Of a stretch of 48,139 nt of DNA, positions 24,134 to 32,952 are shown in pieces (the first letter of the stretch is position 1; every line of letters begins with the position of its first letter). Made by a program: the position numbers and the translations under genes. The DNA is from CAJPSE01 sp963514535 (lineage in GTDB: Bacteria; Synergistota; Synergistia; Synergistales; Aminobacteriaceae). Below the pieces are notes generated by a model. It had not been told where the DNA came from. It searched no databases and saw only the letters and a program-made list of their open reading frames with translations. The DNA is taken from NCBI GenBank assembly GCA_963514535.1, contig CAUPUB010000002.1, forward strand, positions 1-48,139. The letters run 5' to 3'.

Positions 24134-25593
24134 GGCTGGGTATTGTCCTCCGGGTGCTCTCGCTCATCTCCCTTATCGTCTCCCTCTTCATGATCTTCCC
24201 CCTGGCCCTGGCGGTCTATGACGGGGCCGGAGGTCGGCTCGCCTTCCTTGCCTCCCTTACCGTCGGCCTGCTGGTCGGCCTCGCTTTTTTCCTGGCCGGA
24301 AGGCGCAGGGCCGACTACCAGCAGCTGGGCATCCACGAGGCCATCGCCGTCGTGGGGTTCTCCTGGGTGATCGCCTCGGCCGTCGGGGCCCTGCCCTATC
24401 TGCTCTCGGGCGCCACGGCGACCTACGCGGACGCCTTCTTCGAGACCATGTCGGGGTTCACCACGACCGGGGCCACCATCCTGGCGGACGTCGAGGGGCT
24501 TCCCAGAGGGCTCCTCCTCTGGCGCAGCCTGACGCACTGGATAGGCGGGATGGGGATCATCGTCCTGAGCCTCGCCGTGCTCCCCTTCCTCGGGGTCGGG
24601 GGGATGGAGCTCTACAAGGCGGAGGTCCCTGGCCCGACGCCCGAGAAGATCACACCAAGGGTCCAGCAGACGGCCCTCTACCTCTGGGGAGTCTACGTCC
24701 TGCTGACCGTGCTGGAGACGATTTTTTTGACCGCCGGAGGAATGGGGTTCTTCGACGCCCTGAACCACAGCTTCTCCACCATCGCCACGGGGGGGTTTTC
24801 GACGAAGAACGCCTCGGTGGGCTATTTTCGTAGCGCCTACATCGAATGGGTAATCATCGTCTTCATGTTCGTGTCCGGGATCAACTTCTCCCTGCATTTT
24901 TTGATGCTCACGGGGCGCTTCCACGGTGTTCTTCGGGACGAGGAACTGCGCGGGTACGCCGCTTTAACCGTTGCGGCCTCGGTTGCCATCGCGTTTTTTC
25001 TGCTCCGTCGGAACCTCTTTGAACAGGTGGAACCGGCGCTGCGCGCCGCAGCCTTTCACGTCGTGAGCCTCATGACCACCACGGGGTTCGCGACGACCAA
25101 CTACAACCTGTGGCCGGAGTTCGCCCGTTTCCTTCTGCTTCTGCTGATGATCGTCGGGGCCTGTGCGGGCTCCACCGGCGGAGGGTGCAAGGTTGTGCGC
25201 TTCCTGCTTCTGGGGCGGCAGATCCGCGCCGAGGTCCGCAGCTTGCTGCATCCCAGGGCAGTCGTCAACACACGGGTCAATGGTCAGGTGGTCTCGATAC
25301 GGTCTCTGAGCTCGGTCACGGCCTTCTTTATGCTCTACATCGCCATCCTGGTCCTCTCCACCCTCGTGCTGACCGCTTTCGGACACCCCAGGCTGGACCT
25401 CGTGGCCTCTCTGTCCGGGGTCGTCGCCTGCCTCAGCAACGTGGGGCCGGGGCTTGCCTCGTTGGGACCGGTCGAAAATTTTTCCTGGCTGCCCGAGGGG
25501 GTCAAGTGGATCCTCTCGTTCTGCATGCTTGCCGGGCGGCTCGAGCTCTTCGCCGTGATCCTCCTGTTCGTGCCGGGGACCTGGACGCGCTGA
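24130..25593 (+). CDS. trkH: Trk/Ktr potassium channel subunit TrkH
   Basis: This 487-residue inner-membrane protein has the four M1-P-M2 repeats of the SKT superfamily. The selectivity-filter segments are visible in order: MSGFTTTGATI, FSTIATGGFSTK, MTTTGFATTNY and CLSNVGPGLASLG, each with the key glycine. It carries out K+ uptake gated by TrkA. Multiple hydrophobic helices run from residue 5 to the end. No transcription terminator is seen in the 160 bp before the next plus-strand gene. Confidence 0.95.
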   Translation: MRLGIVLRVLSLISLIVSLFMIFPLALAVYDGAGGRLAFLASLTVGLLVGLAFFLAGRRRADYQQLGIHEAIAVVGFSWVIASAVGALPYLLSGATATYADAFFETMSGFTTTGATILADVEGLPRGLLLWRSLTHWIGGMGIIVLSLAVLPFLGVGGMELYKAEVPGPTPEKITPRVQQTALYLWGVYVLLTVLETIFLTAGGMGFFDALNHSFSTIATGGFSTKNASVGYFRSAYIEWVIIVFMFVSGINFSLHFLMLTGRFHGVLRDEELRGYAALTVAASVAIAFFLLRRNLFEQVEPALRAAAFHVVSLMTTTGFATTNYNLWPEFARFLLLLLMIVGACAGSTGGGCKVVRFLLLGRQIRAEVRSLLHPRAVVNTRVNGQVVSIRSLSSVTAFFMLYIAILVLSTLVLTAFGHPRLDLVASLSGVVACLSNVGPGLASLGPVENFSWLPEGVKWILSFCMLAGRLELFAVILLFVPGTWTR

Positions 25594-25753
25594 GTGTTTC
25601 CACACTTTTCCTGGCCTCTGGCAGCTCACCTCTGGTAGAATGGGGGGCGTGTCCCGCCGGGGTGCGGGGATCTTGGGGGAACTTTTTGGCTCAAAGGCTT
25701 TTTGCCGTTTCTTCGAGAGGTGCTGACGGTTGTGATGATGGGTTTGATCGTTC

Positions 25754-27400
25754 ATGGGAGCTAAGAATCGGAAATCCACCGGGCGACTTTCGTCTGTGGA
25801 CAAGGGTGTAGAACTGGATAGGGATAGGGATAAGAAGGAGGCGTTCCCCGTTACCTTGAAAAAGATCGGGACCGCGGAACCGCTCAGCCCGGCACGCCAG
25901 GGCTTTGGGCTGCTGGAGACCACCTCTTTCCTGTGCGGTGCGGGGGTCATGGTCCTGGAGATGACGGGTTCGCGCCTCGTCGCGCCCTTTTTAGGGACGT
26001 CCCTGGTCGTGTGGACGGCCTTGATCGGGGTCGTTATGGCGAGCCTCTGTGCGGGCAACTGGGCGGGAGGGCTTCTGGCGGATCGGCGCCCGGAGCGCCG
26101 CGTGCTGGCGCGGATCATCTTTTTGTCCGCAGTCTGCACGGGCTGCCTGGCGTGGGCGGGCAACGCGGTGCTCTCATTTCTCAGCGGGCTGGACCTGAAC
26201 CTTTACCTGGCGTCGGTCCTCGCGGCCCTGCTGATCTTCGCCATCCCAAGCCTGCTCCTGGGTATGGTCTCTCCTTTTGTCGTCCGCCTCGCAATGGACG
26301 ACATCGGCACCTCCGGGGGGACGGTGGGACGCTTCTCGGCGCTCTCATCCGCGGGCAGCATCTTGGGGACCTTTCTGGGGGGGTTCGTCCTGATCTCTCT
26401 CGCCCCGTCGGGGGTCATCCTCCTGATGCTGGCGACGGTCCTGGCCGTTCTGGCCTTGCTGCTCCGCCTGTCGGCCTGGAGGATCACCCTCCCGGTCCTG
26501 TTCCTGCTCGCCGCGGCCGCCACGTCCGCGGCAACGGGAGGGCTGCCGATGACGCCCGTGGGCATGCATATCGATACGCCTTACAACCACATCTCCATCG
26601 TGGAGAGCAATCAGGCGGATGGGCGGCGCGTCCGGATTCTGATGACGGACCCACAGGGTGCACAGTCCCTGATGTACACGGACGATCCCAACGAGCTTGT
26701 GAGCGACTACACGAAGTTCTACGACCTCGCCTTTCACTTCAAGCCCGACACGAAGAATATTCTGATGTTGGGTGGCGGGGGCTACTGCGTTCCCCGCCAC
26801 ATCCTGGCGGAGCGTCCCGGGGTCTCGTTCGACGTCGTCGAGCTGGACCCCGGCATTACGGAGGCGGCGCAGCGCTATTTCTCCATCCCAGAGGACCCGC
26901 ATCTGCGCATTTTTCACGAGGATGCGCGGGCGTTCCTGAACCGGGCGGCGCGGGATCCCGAACGTCGAGACTCCTACGACGCCGTCTTCATGGACGTCTT
27001 CGGGTCGTGGTACTCCATCCCCTTTCATCTGACGACGGTGGAGGCCGCACAGCGCATGCACGATCTGCTGAGGCCGGACGGGGTGCTGATCGTCAACGTT
27101 ATCTCCTCGCTCCAGGGGCCCCGCAGCGGGGTGTTCCACGGAATCTACGCAGCGCTCGAGTCGATATTCCCAAGGCTTCTGATCTTCCCGGCGTCCGCCT
27201 CCGACCCCAGGTACGCACTGTCCCTGCAGAACCTGATGATCGTAGCCTTCCGGTCCCCGGAACTGCCCGCCGTACCGCCGGTCCCGGATCCCGCCGTCGT
27301 GAGCCTGCTGGAGCATCAGTGGCTCGAGGGCTTCCAGGCGTTGGTCCCGGCGTTCACCGACGCCTTTGCGCCCGTCGAGCGCTACGCCCTGATACAGTAG
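25754..27400 (+). CDS. Membrane/spermidine-synthase-like fusion protein
   Basis: This encodes 548 residues. After a polar N-terminal stretch (~55 residues, start uncertain because no clear ribosome site precedes the ATG), residues ~60-270 form several membrane helices (FLCGAGVMVLEMTGSRLVAP, GVILLMLATVLAVLALLL). Residues ~275-530 are a spermidine-synthase-like methyltransferase fold with motif I MLGGGGYCVPRHIL (~338), VVELDPGIT and the acidic YDAVFMDVFGS loop. Such fused proteins are widespread and mostly uncharacterised; true spermidine synthesis is not assured. The catalytic Asp of the DxxD segment appears as VFMDVF. It has a separate promoter-like TAGAAT at 25636. Confidence 0.8.
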   Translation: MGAKNRKSTGRLSSVDKGVELDRDRDKKEAFPVTLKKIGTAEPLSPARQGFGLLETTSFLCGAGVMVLEMTGSRLVAPFLGTSLVVWTALIGVVMASLCAGNWAGGLLADRRPERRVLARIIFLSAVCTGCLAWAGNAVLSFLSGLDLNLYLASVLAALLIFAIPSLLLGMVSPFVVRLAMDDIGTSGGTVGRFSALSSAGSILGTFLGGFVLISLAPSGVILLMLATVLAVLALLLRLSAWRITLPVLFLLAAAATSAATGGLPMTPVGMHIDTPYNHISIVESNQADGRRVRILMTDPQGAQSLMYTDDPNELVSDYTKFYDLAFHFKPDTKNILMLGGGGYCVPRHILAERPGVSFDVVELDPGITEAAQRYFSIPEDPHLRIFHEDARAFLNRAARDPERRDSYDAVFMDVFGSWYSIPFHLTTVEAAQRMHDLLRPDGVLIVNVISSLQGPRSGVFHGIYAALESIFPRLLIFPASASDPRYALSLQNLMIVAFRSPELPAVPPVPDPAVVSLLEHQWLEGFQALVPAFTDAFAPVERYALIQ

Positions 27401-27441
27401 GGAGTGATGAGTAGGGAGCGATGAGGTGAGAGCACAGTTGC

Positions 27442-29229
27442 CTATCCCGCCGCATCCTGACCCTCGATCAGGGCGATGAACGCCTCCTCCAGGGTGGGGT
27501 CGGGACGCTCGTCCGTCCGTACGGAGGCCTTGAGCGCGTCGGGGGGGCCGGAGGCGATGGTCCTGCCGCGGTAGACCAGCGCGATGCGGTCGCAGTACTC
27601 CGCCTCGTCCATGAAGTGCGTCGTCACCATCACGGTGACGCCCTTCAGCGCGAAGCTGTTGATGCAGGTCCAGAACTCGCGCCGCGTCACGGGGTCCACG
27701 CCGCTTGTCGGCTCGTCCAGGAACAGAACGTCCGGTCCGTGCATCACGGCGCAGCCCATCGCCAGGCGCTGCTTGAAGCCCAAAGGCAGCCCGCCCGCCC
27801 GGGACGAGAGGTAGGGCCCCAGGTCGAACGTCTCGACCACGCGCTCCACCGCCGCACCGCCCCTCAGCCCGTAGATGCCGGAGAAGAACCGCAGGTTCTG
27901 CAGCACGGTCAGGTCCCCGTACAGCGAGAACTTCTGTGCCATGTAGCCCAGTCGTGCCCGCGCCGCGCCGGGCGCCGTCCTGAAGTCCAGGCCGGACACG
28001 GCACAGCCACCCTCCGTGGGGGTGAGCAGCCCGCACATCATCTTGAACGTGGTGGACTTCCCCGCTCCGTTGGGCCCCAGAAGGCCGAAGATCTCGCCCC
28101 GCTCGATCGAGAAGGAGATGTCGTCCACCGCCGTGAAGCTCCCGAACCGCTTCGTCAGGTGCCGCGCCTCTACGGAGACGCCGCCCGTTCCCTTCTCCCC
28201 GAAGAACGCCGCCACCGCGTCACTGCCGCGCCGGGCCCCGCCCAGAAGCTGCATGAACGCGTCCTCGAAACGGGGCGGCGTCGGCCCGAGCTCGAGTCCA
28301 GCCGGGGCCCCGGACGCTGTGATAATCCCGGCCTCGCGGGAGAGGGCGTCCAGGTCCCCTCTCAGCTCCGTGCCGTCGTCGCTCGTCAGGACCCGCACAC
28401 TCGAGCCCTGGATGACGGCGTCCAGGGTGCTCCTGCGCTCCAGCAGGGGGGCGATCAGCTTCCGGCGCCTCCCGCCGGCCCCGCCCAGCAGGAAGACCCG
28501 GCCCTCGACGCGCTTCGCCAGGTCCTTCGGCGTCCCGTCGTAGAGCAGCCTGCCCTCGTTGAGGAGCAGCACCGTGTCGCAGGCCTCCGCCTCGTCCAGA
28601 TAGGCGGTGCTCCAGATGACTATTCGGTCCTGGGTCAGAAGCTCCCGCACCATGCGCCACAGCTCGCGCCGCGCTAGGGGGTCCACACCCACGCCCGGCT
28701 CGTCCAGCAGCAGGACGGGCGGCCGGGAGAGCAGCGTGCAGGCCAGTCCCAGCTTCTGCTTCATCCCGCCGGAGAGCCGGCCCGCCAGGCGGCCCGTGAA
28801 GGGGCCGAGCCCGGTGAAGGCGAGGAGCTCTGCATATCGGGCGGCGCGCTCCCCTTGGGGCACGGAGCGCAGCTCGGCGTACAGGTCCAGGTTCTCCCGG
28901 ACCGTCAGGTCCTCGTAGAGCCCGAACCGCTGCGGCATGTAGCCGACCCGCTTGTGGATGGCGTCCGCGTCCGCCGCCGTGTCGTACCCGCACACCGTGA
29001 CCCGCCCCCCCGTGGGCGCCAAGAGGCCGCAGAGCAGGCGCAGCAGCGTCGTCTTGCCCGCTCCGTCCGGCCCGACGAGGCCCGTGATCCGTCCCCCCGC
29101 GATGCGCGCCGTGATCCCGTCCAGCGCGGTGCGCCGCCCGAAGGTGCGGACCAGCCCCTCGATAACGACCTCCGAGCCGTCCGAGCCAAAAGAGGGCTCC
29201 GCCGTCGGCCGCTTTTCGGCCGGGTTCAT
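27442..29229 (-). CDS. Tandem ABC-2-type ATPase (YbhF-like)
   Basis: This 595-residue protein has two ABC domains. The first (residues ~20-250) has GPDGAGKTTLLR, LSGGMKQKLGLA and VLLLDEPGVGVDP. The second (~350-570) has GPNGAGKSTTFK, a degenerate signature LPLGFKQRLAMG and VLFLDEPTSGVDP. The altered second signature is usual in the YbhF group. It energises export by the two permeases upstream, probably of a drug or lipid-like substrate. The start overlaps the HlyD-gene stop by ATGA. It is the last gene of the minus-strand efflux operon and ends 41 bp from the convergent fusion gene. Confidence 0.93.
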   Translation of the reverse strand: MNPAEKRPTAEPSFGSDGSEVVIEGLVRTFGRRTALDGITARIAGGRITGLVGPDGAGKTTLLRLLCGLLAPTGGRVTVCGYDTAADADAIHKRVGYMPQRFGLYEDLTVRENLDLYAELRSVPQGERAARYAELLAFTGLGPFTGRLAGRLSGGMKQKLGLACTLLSRPPVLLLDEPGVGVDPLARRELWRMVRELLTQDRIVIWSTAYLDEAEACDTVLLLNEGRLLYDGTPKDLAKRVEGRVFLLGGAGGRRRKLIAPLLERRSTLDAVIQGSSVRVLTSDDGTELRGDLDALSREAGIITASGAPAGLELGPTPPRFEDAFMQLLGGARRGSDAVAAFFGEKGTGGVSVEARHLTKRFGSFTAVDDISFSIERGEIFGLLGPNGAGKSTTFKMMCGLLTPTEGGCAVSGLDFRTAPGAARARLGYMAQKFSLYGDLTVLQNLRFFSGIYGLRGGAAVERVVETFDLGPYLSSRAGGLPLGFKQRLAMGCAVMHGPDVLFLDEPTSGVDPVTRREFWTCINSFALKGVTVMVTTHFMDEAEYCDRIALVYRGRTIASGPPDALKASVRTDERPDPTLEEAFIALIEGQDAAG

Positions 29230-30272
29230 CGCGATACCGTGCCCTCGGAGGCTTCTTTGGATTCCATCGGGACGGCCTCCATCAGGACGGTGACGGGCAT
29301 CCCGTTCTTGAGCCGTCCGTCCCTGTCGTCCTCCACCAGAATGCGTGCGCGGTAGACCAGGTCGGTGCGCAGGTCCTCGGTCTGGACCTGCTTTGGGGTG
29401 AACTCGGCCGTCGGGGAGATGAAGGTGAGCGTGCCCTCGATGGGCTCGGGGGACGAGTCCGTGACGATGCGTGCCGGCATTCCCACCCGGACCCGGCCCA
29501 GCTGCGGCTCCGGGATGTAGGCCCGGACCTGGATGGGGCGCTCGAGCGCCAGGGCGTAGACGACTTGGCCGGCCCCCACGACGGTCCCGGGCTCGGAGAC
29601 GCGGGTCAGGATGGTCCCCTCGGCCGGGGAGCGGAGCTCCGTGTCCGAGAGGGCGTTTTCGGCCTCCGCGAGCCGGGCGCTGGCCGTCTCGTAGGCCGCC
29701 TCGGCTGCCTCAATGTCCTCCCTGCGGTAGCCCTCGCGTACCAGGGCCAGGGCGTTCTCGGCCGCCGCGAGCTCCGCCCTCAGGGCACTGCGCTGCGACA
29801 CCGCCCGGTCCAGATCGCTCTTGGCGACGGCCTTCCGGGCGAACAGGTTGGAGATACGGCCGTAGTCCTTCTCGGCCAGGTCCAGCGAGGCTCGGACCCG
29901 ATCGCGCCGCGCCTTCGCCTCCCGAACCTCCTCGGTGCGGAATCCGCGGTGCAGCTTGTCCAGCGCCGCCTTCGCCTGGAGCATGGCTCCCCGGGCCTCC
30001 GACCGCTTGATTCGGTAGGGAACGGGGTCCAGAATGCCCAGCAGGTCGCCGGACGTCACCCTCTCGCCCTCCTCGCGATAGATTGCCTCGATGCGGCCGG
30101 GGACGCGGAACCCCAGGAGCACCTGCCGGATCTCCACGTTGCCGTAGAGCCGGATCCGGTTGGGGTCCTTCTCGCGGAAGCGATCGATCAGCCCCTCGAG
30201 CTCCCCGGTCGCGTAGAGCACGCCGAGGGCGGCCGCAAGAATAAAAAATGAAAAGATAAACCGTTTTTTCAT
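29226..30272 (-). CDS. HlyD/RND-type membrane-fusion protein (YbhG-like)
   Basis: This 348-residue periplasmic adaptor has an N-terminal membrane anchor (RFIFSFFILAAALGVLYATG). A first lipoyl half (RIEAIYREEGERVTSGDLLGILD) is followed by a long coiled-coil hairpin (residues ~95-190, rich in Arg/Glu/Ala) and the second lipoyl half (ELRSPAEGTILTRVSEPGTVV). A beta-barrel domain (VRAYIPEPQLGRVRVGMPA) completes it. It links the inner-membrane ABC exporter to an outer-membrane channel, so the host is probably diderm. The ATG at 30272 has AAAAGGAG 8 nt upstream; longer frames read into repeat DNA. Confidence 0.93.
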   Translation of the reverse strand: MKKRFIFSFFILAAALGVLYATGELEGLIDRFREKDPNRIRLYGNVEIRQVLLGFRVPGRIEAIYREEGERVTSGDLLGILDPVPYRIKRSEARGAMLQAKAALDKLHRGFRTEEVREAKARRDRVRASLDLAEKDYGRISNLFARKAVAKSDLDRAVSQRSALRAELAAAENALALVREGYRREDIEAAEAAYETASARLAEAENALSDTELRSPAEGTILTRVSEPGTVVGAGQVVYALALERPIQVRAYIPEPQLGRVRVGMPARIVTDSSPEPIEGTLTFISPTAEFTPKQVQTEDLRTDLVYRARILVEDDRDGRLKNGMPVTVLMEAVPMESKEASEGTVSR

Positions 30273-30298
30273 AACAAAAACTCCTTTTCTCGACCTCC

Positions 30299-30388
30299 GG
30301 GGCTCCGCCCCGGAACCCCGGCAAGGGCCGTGGGCCCTTGCAACCCGAACGGGAACCGAATAGGACCCGAATAGGACCCGAATAGGAA
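30299..30388. repeat. GC hairpins and 11-bp tandem repeat inside the efflux operon
   Basis: GGGGC-TCC-GCCCC (near 30299-30311) and CAAGGGCC-GTG-GGCCCTTG (30322-30340) are followed by three tandem 11-bp units: CCGAATAGGAC at 30356 and 30367, and CCGAATAGGAA at 30378. All lie in the 135-bp gap between the second permease and the HlyD gene. Confidence 0.75.
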
Positions 30389-30407
30389 CGAACGACACGG
30401 CGGGCGG

Positions 30408-31517
30408 TCACTGTATCCTGCGCTTGAAGAACCACCCAGCAGCGCCGAGCGTCGTCGCCGCGATCCCGCAAAGCCAGAGGAGCTGCACGGTGACCTCGCG
30501 CAGGGGAACGTCCTTGAGGTAGACGCCGAGGGCGATGACGATGATGTGACGGGAGGGATTGAGCAGGGTCAGGGTCTGCAGGACGTGCGGCATGTTCTCG
30601 ATCGGCGTGGCGAACCCCGAGAGCAGGACGAAGGGCACCATGCAGGTGAACACCCCCAGAAACGCCTGCTGCTGCGTGTTGCAGAGCGAGGAGATGAAGA
30701 GCCCCACGCCCGTGCTGGCCAGGATGAAGAGCAGGAAGCCGAGGGCCAACAGCCCCAGACTCCCCAGACAGGGCACGCCGAAGACCGTGCGGGCCAGGAC
30801 GTGGATGGCGACCCCGATGCCGAGGGCGATCGCGGCGGCCGGCAGCGCCTTTCCGGCTACGATCTCCAGGGGCGATAGCGGCGAGACGAGCAGCTGCTCG
30901 AACGTCCCGAGCTCCCGTTCGCGCGCGACGCTCATGCCCGAGACGAGCAGGGACAGCATTTGGGTCAGCACCACCAGCAGCACCGGCAGGGTGAACCAGA
31001 GGTAGTCGTGGTTCGGGTTGAAGAGCTGCCGAGTCTCCACGGACAGGAGCGTGTCAGCCCCGGTGAGGGTCTTCCTGAGCCCGCGGGCGAAGCTGCTCGT
31101 GATGGAGACGGCGTAGCCGTAGGCGATCTGGACCGCATTGGCCTTCCGACCGTCTAGGATGACCTGCACGGAGGTCGGCTCGCCGCGCATCAGGGACGCC
31201 GAGAAGCCCTCCGGGATGCGCAGGACCATCAGAGCCCTCTGCTCGGCGATGGCTGGCTCGACCTCCAGGACGCTCGACAGGCTGAAGGCGTGCGTGAAGG
31301 CGGGGCTCGCGGTGAAGGCCGCCTCGAGCCTGCGCCCCAGGTCTCCGTTGTCCTGGTTTAGGACCGCCAGGGGCGCGTTCCGCACCTCCATGGTGATGGC
31401 GAAGCTGAAGAGAAAGAGCATGACGAACGGCCCGACGAACACCTGGAAGCGCGTCTTCGGGTCCAGCAGGACGGCGTAGAACTCCTTGACAACCAGGGAA
31501 CGGATACGTCCGAGCAT
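30408..31517 (-). CDS. ABC-2-type permease (YbhR/YbhS-like), second copy
   Basis: This encodes 369 residues. The first membrane helix (FQVFVGPFVMLFLFSFAITM) is followed by a large extracytoplasmic loop (~residues 45-175) and five C-terminal helices, the standard ABC-2 exporter layout. A conserved ARERELGTFEQLLVSPLSPLE follows the second helix and ends near FATPIENMPHVLQTLTLLNP. It forms the export channel with the neighbouring permease. The ATG at 31517 lies 2 bp after that gene's stop, so the two are co-translated. Confidence 0.92.
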   Translation of the reverse strand: MLGRIRSLVVKEFYAVLLDPKTRFQVFVGPFVMLFLFSFAITMEVRNAPLAVLNQDNGDLGRRLEAAFTASPAFTHAFSLSSVLEVEPAIAEQRALMVLRIPEGFSASLMRGEPTSVQVILDGRKANAVQIAYGYAVSITSSFARGLRKTLTGADTLLSVETRQLFNPNHDYLWFTLPVLLVVLTQMLSLLVSGMSVARERELGTFEQLLVSPLSPLEIVAGKALPAAAIALGIGVAIHVLARTVFGVPCLGSLGLLALGFLLFILASTGVGLFISSLCNTQQQAFLGVFTCMVPFVLLSGFATPIENMPHVLQTLTLLNPSRHIIVIALGVYLKDVPLREVTVQLLWLCGIAATTLGAAGWFFKRRIQ

Positions 31518-31519
31518 GG

Positions 31520-32632
31520 TCAGGCCAGCACCTTTTGGGTGTATCGGAGTGTTACGGCCAGGAAGAAGAGCCCCAGCAGACCGAGTTTGATCATGTTGGG
31601 GATCAGGAGGGTCCAGACGTCGCCGGCCAGGAAGAGCGTCTGGAGGCAGGTCACCAGGTACCGCGCCGGCAGGACGGCGGCGATGGCCCTCTGGAGGAAC
31701 GGCATGGAGTCCAGCTCGAAGATGAAGCCGGAGAGGAGCACGACGGGCAGGAAGGCGGAGAGTAGCGCGGCGAAGGAGGCGACGTACTGGTTTTTGGAGA
31801 GCGTCGAGATGATCAGGCCGTGCCCCAGCGCCGACATCATGAAGAGCGACGCCACGGCGAAGAGGGCAAGCAGGGAGCCGCGGAACGGGACGCCGAAGAG
31901 CCACACGGCCAGGGCCAGGCTGAAGAACGTGGAGAAGATCGCCAGGAGGTAGTAGGGGATCAGCTTGCCCAGCAGGAGCTCCAGCGCGCTGACGGGCGTG
32001 GAGAAGAGCGCCTCCATGGTCCCGCGCTCCCACTCGCGCGCCACGACCAGGGCCGTGAGCATCGTCCCGATTAGGGCCATGATGACGGCCATGATGCCCG
32101 GGATGAGCGAGTACCGGCTCTCCAGCCCGTCGTTGTAGCGGAAATGGGGCTCCAGAGCGATGGGCAGCGACGTGCGGGACAGCTCCCCTCCCCACTGGAG
32201 GATCGCGGCCAGCGTGTAGTTCTCCGCCAGGGCGCCGGAGTTGGGGTAGCTCCCGTCCGTCAGCAGCTGGAGGGAGGCCTTCCGGCCCGAATTTTGGCCC
32301 GAATAAAGGGCGGCGGAGGTGCCCTGCGGGACGATCAGGACGCTCTTGAGCTCCCCCGTGACCAGCCCGGGCAGGAGCTCCTGGCGTGAGGCGGCGAGGC
32401 TGGGCTTGAAATAGGGGTTTCCGGCGAACCGCCGGGCCAGGTCCCGCGCCGGTTGCCCGCCGTCCTCCAGCGCGATCCCGAGGCGGATCTCGCGGGCGTC
32501 GAGGGACAGGCCGTAGCCGAAGAGGAAGAGCAGGGTGAGCGGTAGTATGAAAGCGATAACGATGCTGCTGGGGTCCCGCACGATCTGGAGCGCCTCTTTT
32601 TTCGTCAGGGCCCGGAGCCTTTGGGCGAACAT
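31520..32632 (-). CDS. ABC-2-type permease (YbhR/YbhS-like), first copy
   Basis: This 370-residue protein has the same layout as the following gene: a cytoplasmic N-terminus (LRALTKKEALQIVRDPSS), one helix (IVIAFILPLTLLFLFGYGLS), a long outer loop and five C-terminal helices with REWERGTMEALFSTPVSALE and ELDSMPFLQRAIAAVLPARY. The ATG at 32632 has AAGGAG 9 nt upstream; in-frame extension upstream to 32710 lacks support. It is the first gene of the efflux operon, read divergently from the GGDEF-EAL receptor. Confidence 0.92.
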   Translation of the reverse strand: MFAQRLRALTKKEALQIVRDPSSIVIAFILPLTLLFLFGYGLSLDAREIRLGIALEDGGQPARDLARRFAGNPYFKPSLAASRQELLPGLVTGELKSVLIVPQGTSAALYSGQNSGRKASLQLLTDGSYPNSGALAENYTLAAILQWGGELSRTSLPIALEPHFRYNDGLESRYSLIPGIMAVIMALIGTMLTALVVAREWERGTMEALFSTPVSALELLLGKLIPYYLLAIFSTFFSLALAVWLFGVPFRGSLLALFAVASLFMMSALGHGLIISTLSKNQYVASFAALLSAFLPVVLLSGFIFELDSMPFLQRAIAAVLPARYLVTCLQTLFLAGDVWTLLIPNMIKLGLLGLFFLAVTLRYTQKVLA

Positions 32633-32952
32633 CGATCCCATCTCCTTGCAGATTCCGGGAAAACCGGCTCGCTCCGGCGGGCTCCCGGCCTTCCCGCAGG
32701 AGGGGGACATCCTGTCTCCGTAACCCCACTATCATAGCACTTCCACGGTGCTTCGACGTGCCGTGTTCGGGGACGAATAAATCTGCGTATTTTTCCCCGT
32801 TTGATGTTATACTGAGACAATCCTTGGTCCGTACGGCCCAAGGGGTTTGGTCGTTTTGGACAGGTCCCGTTCGCCTTACGGCTTTCCCGAATCGGGAGCG
32901 GGCAAGTGCGCTTATGTCAGCGGGAGGACGGCATGGAACGAGGAAACGTATC
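32633..32952. promoter_or_regulatory. Divergent intergenic region, efflux operon / GGDEF-EAL gene
   Basis: This 320-bp stretch has no gene. On the plus strand TTATACT at 32807-32813 is a reasonable -10 for the receptor gene, with no clear -35 at 17 bp. No convincing promoter for the efflux operon was recognised. Confidence 0.35.
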
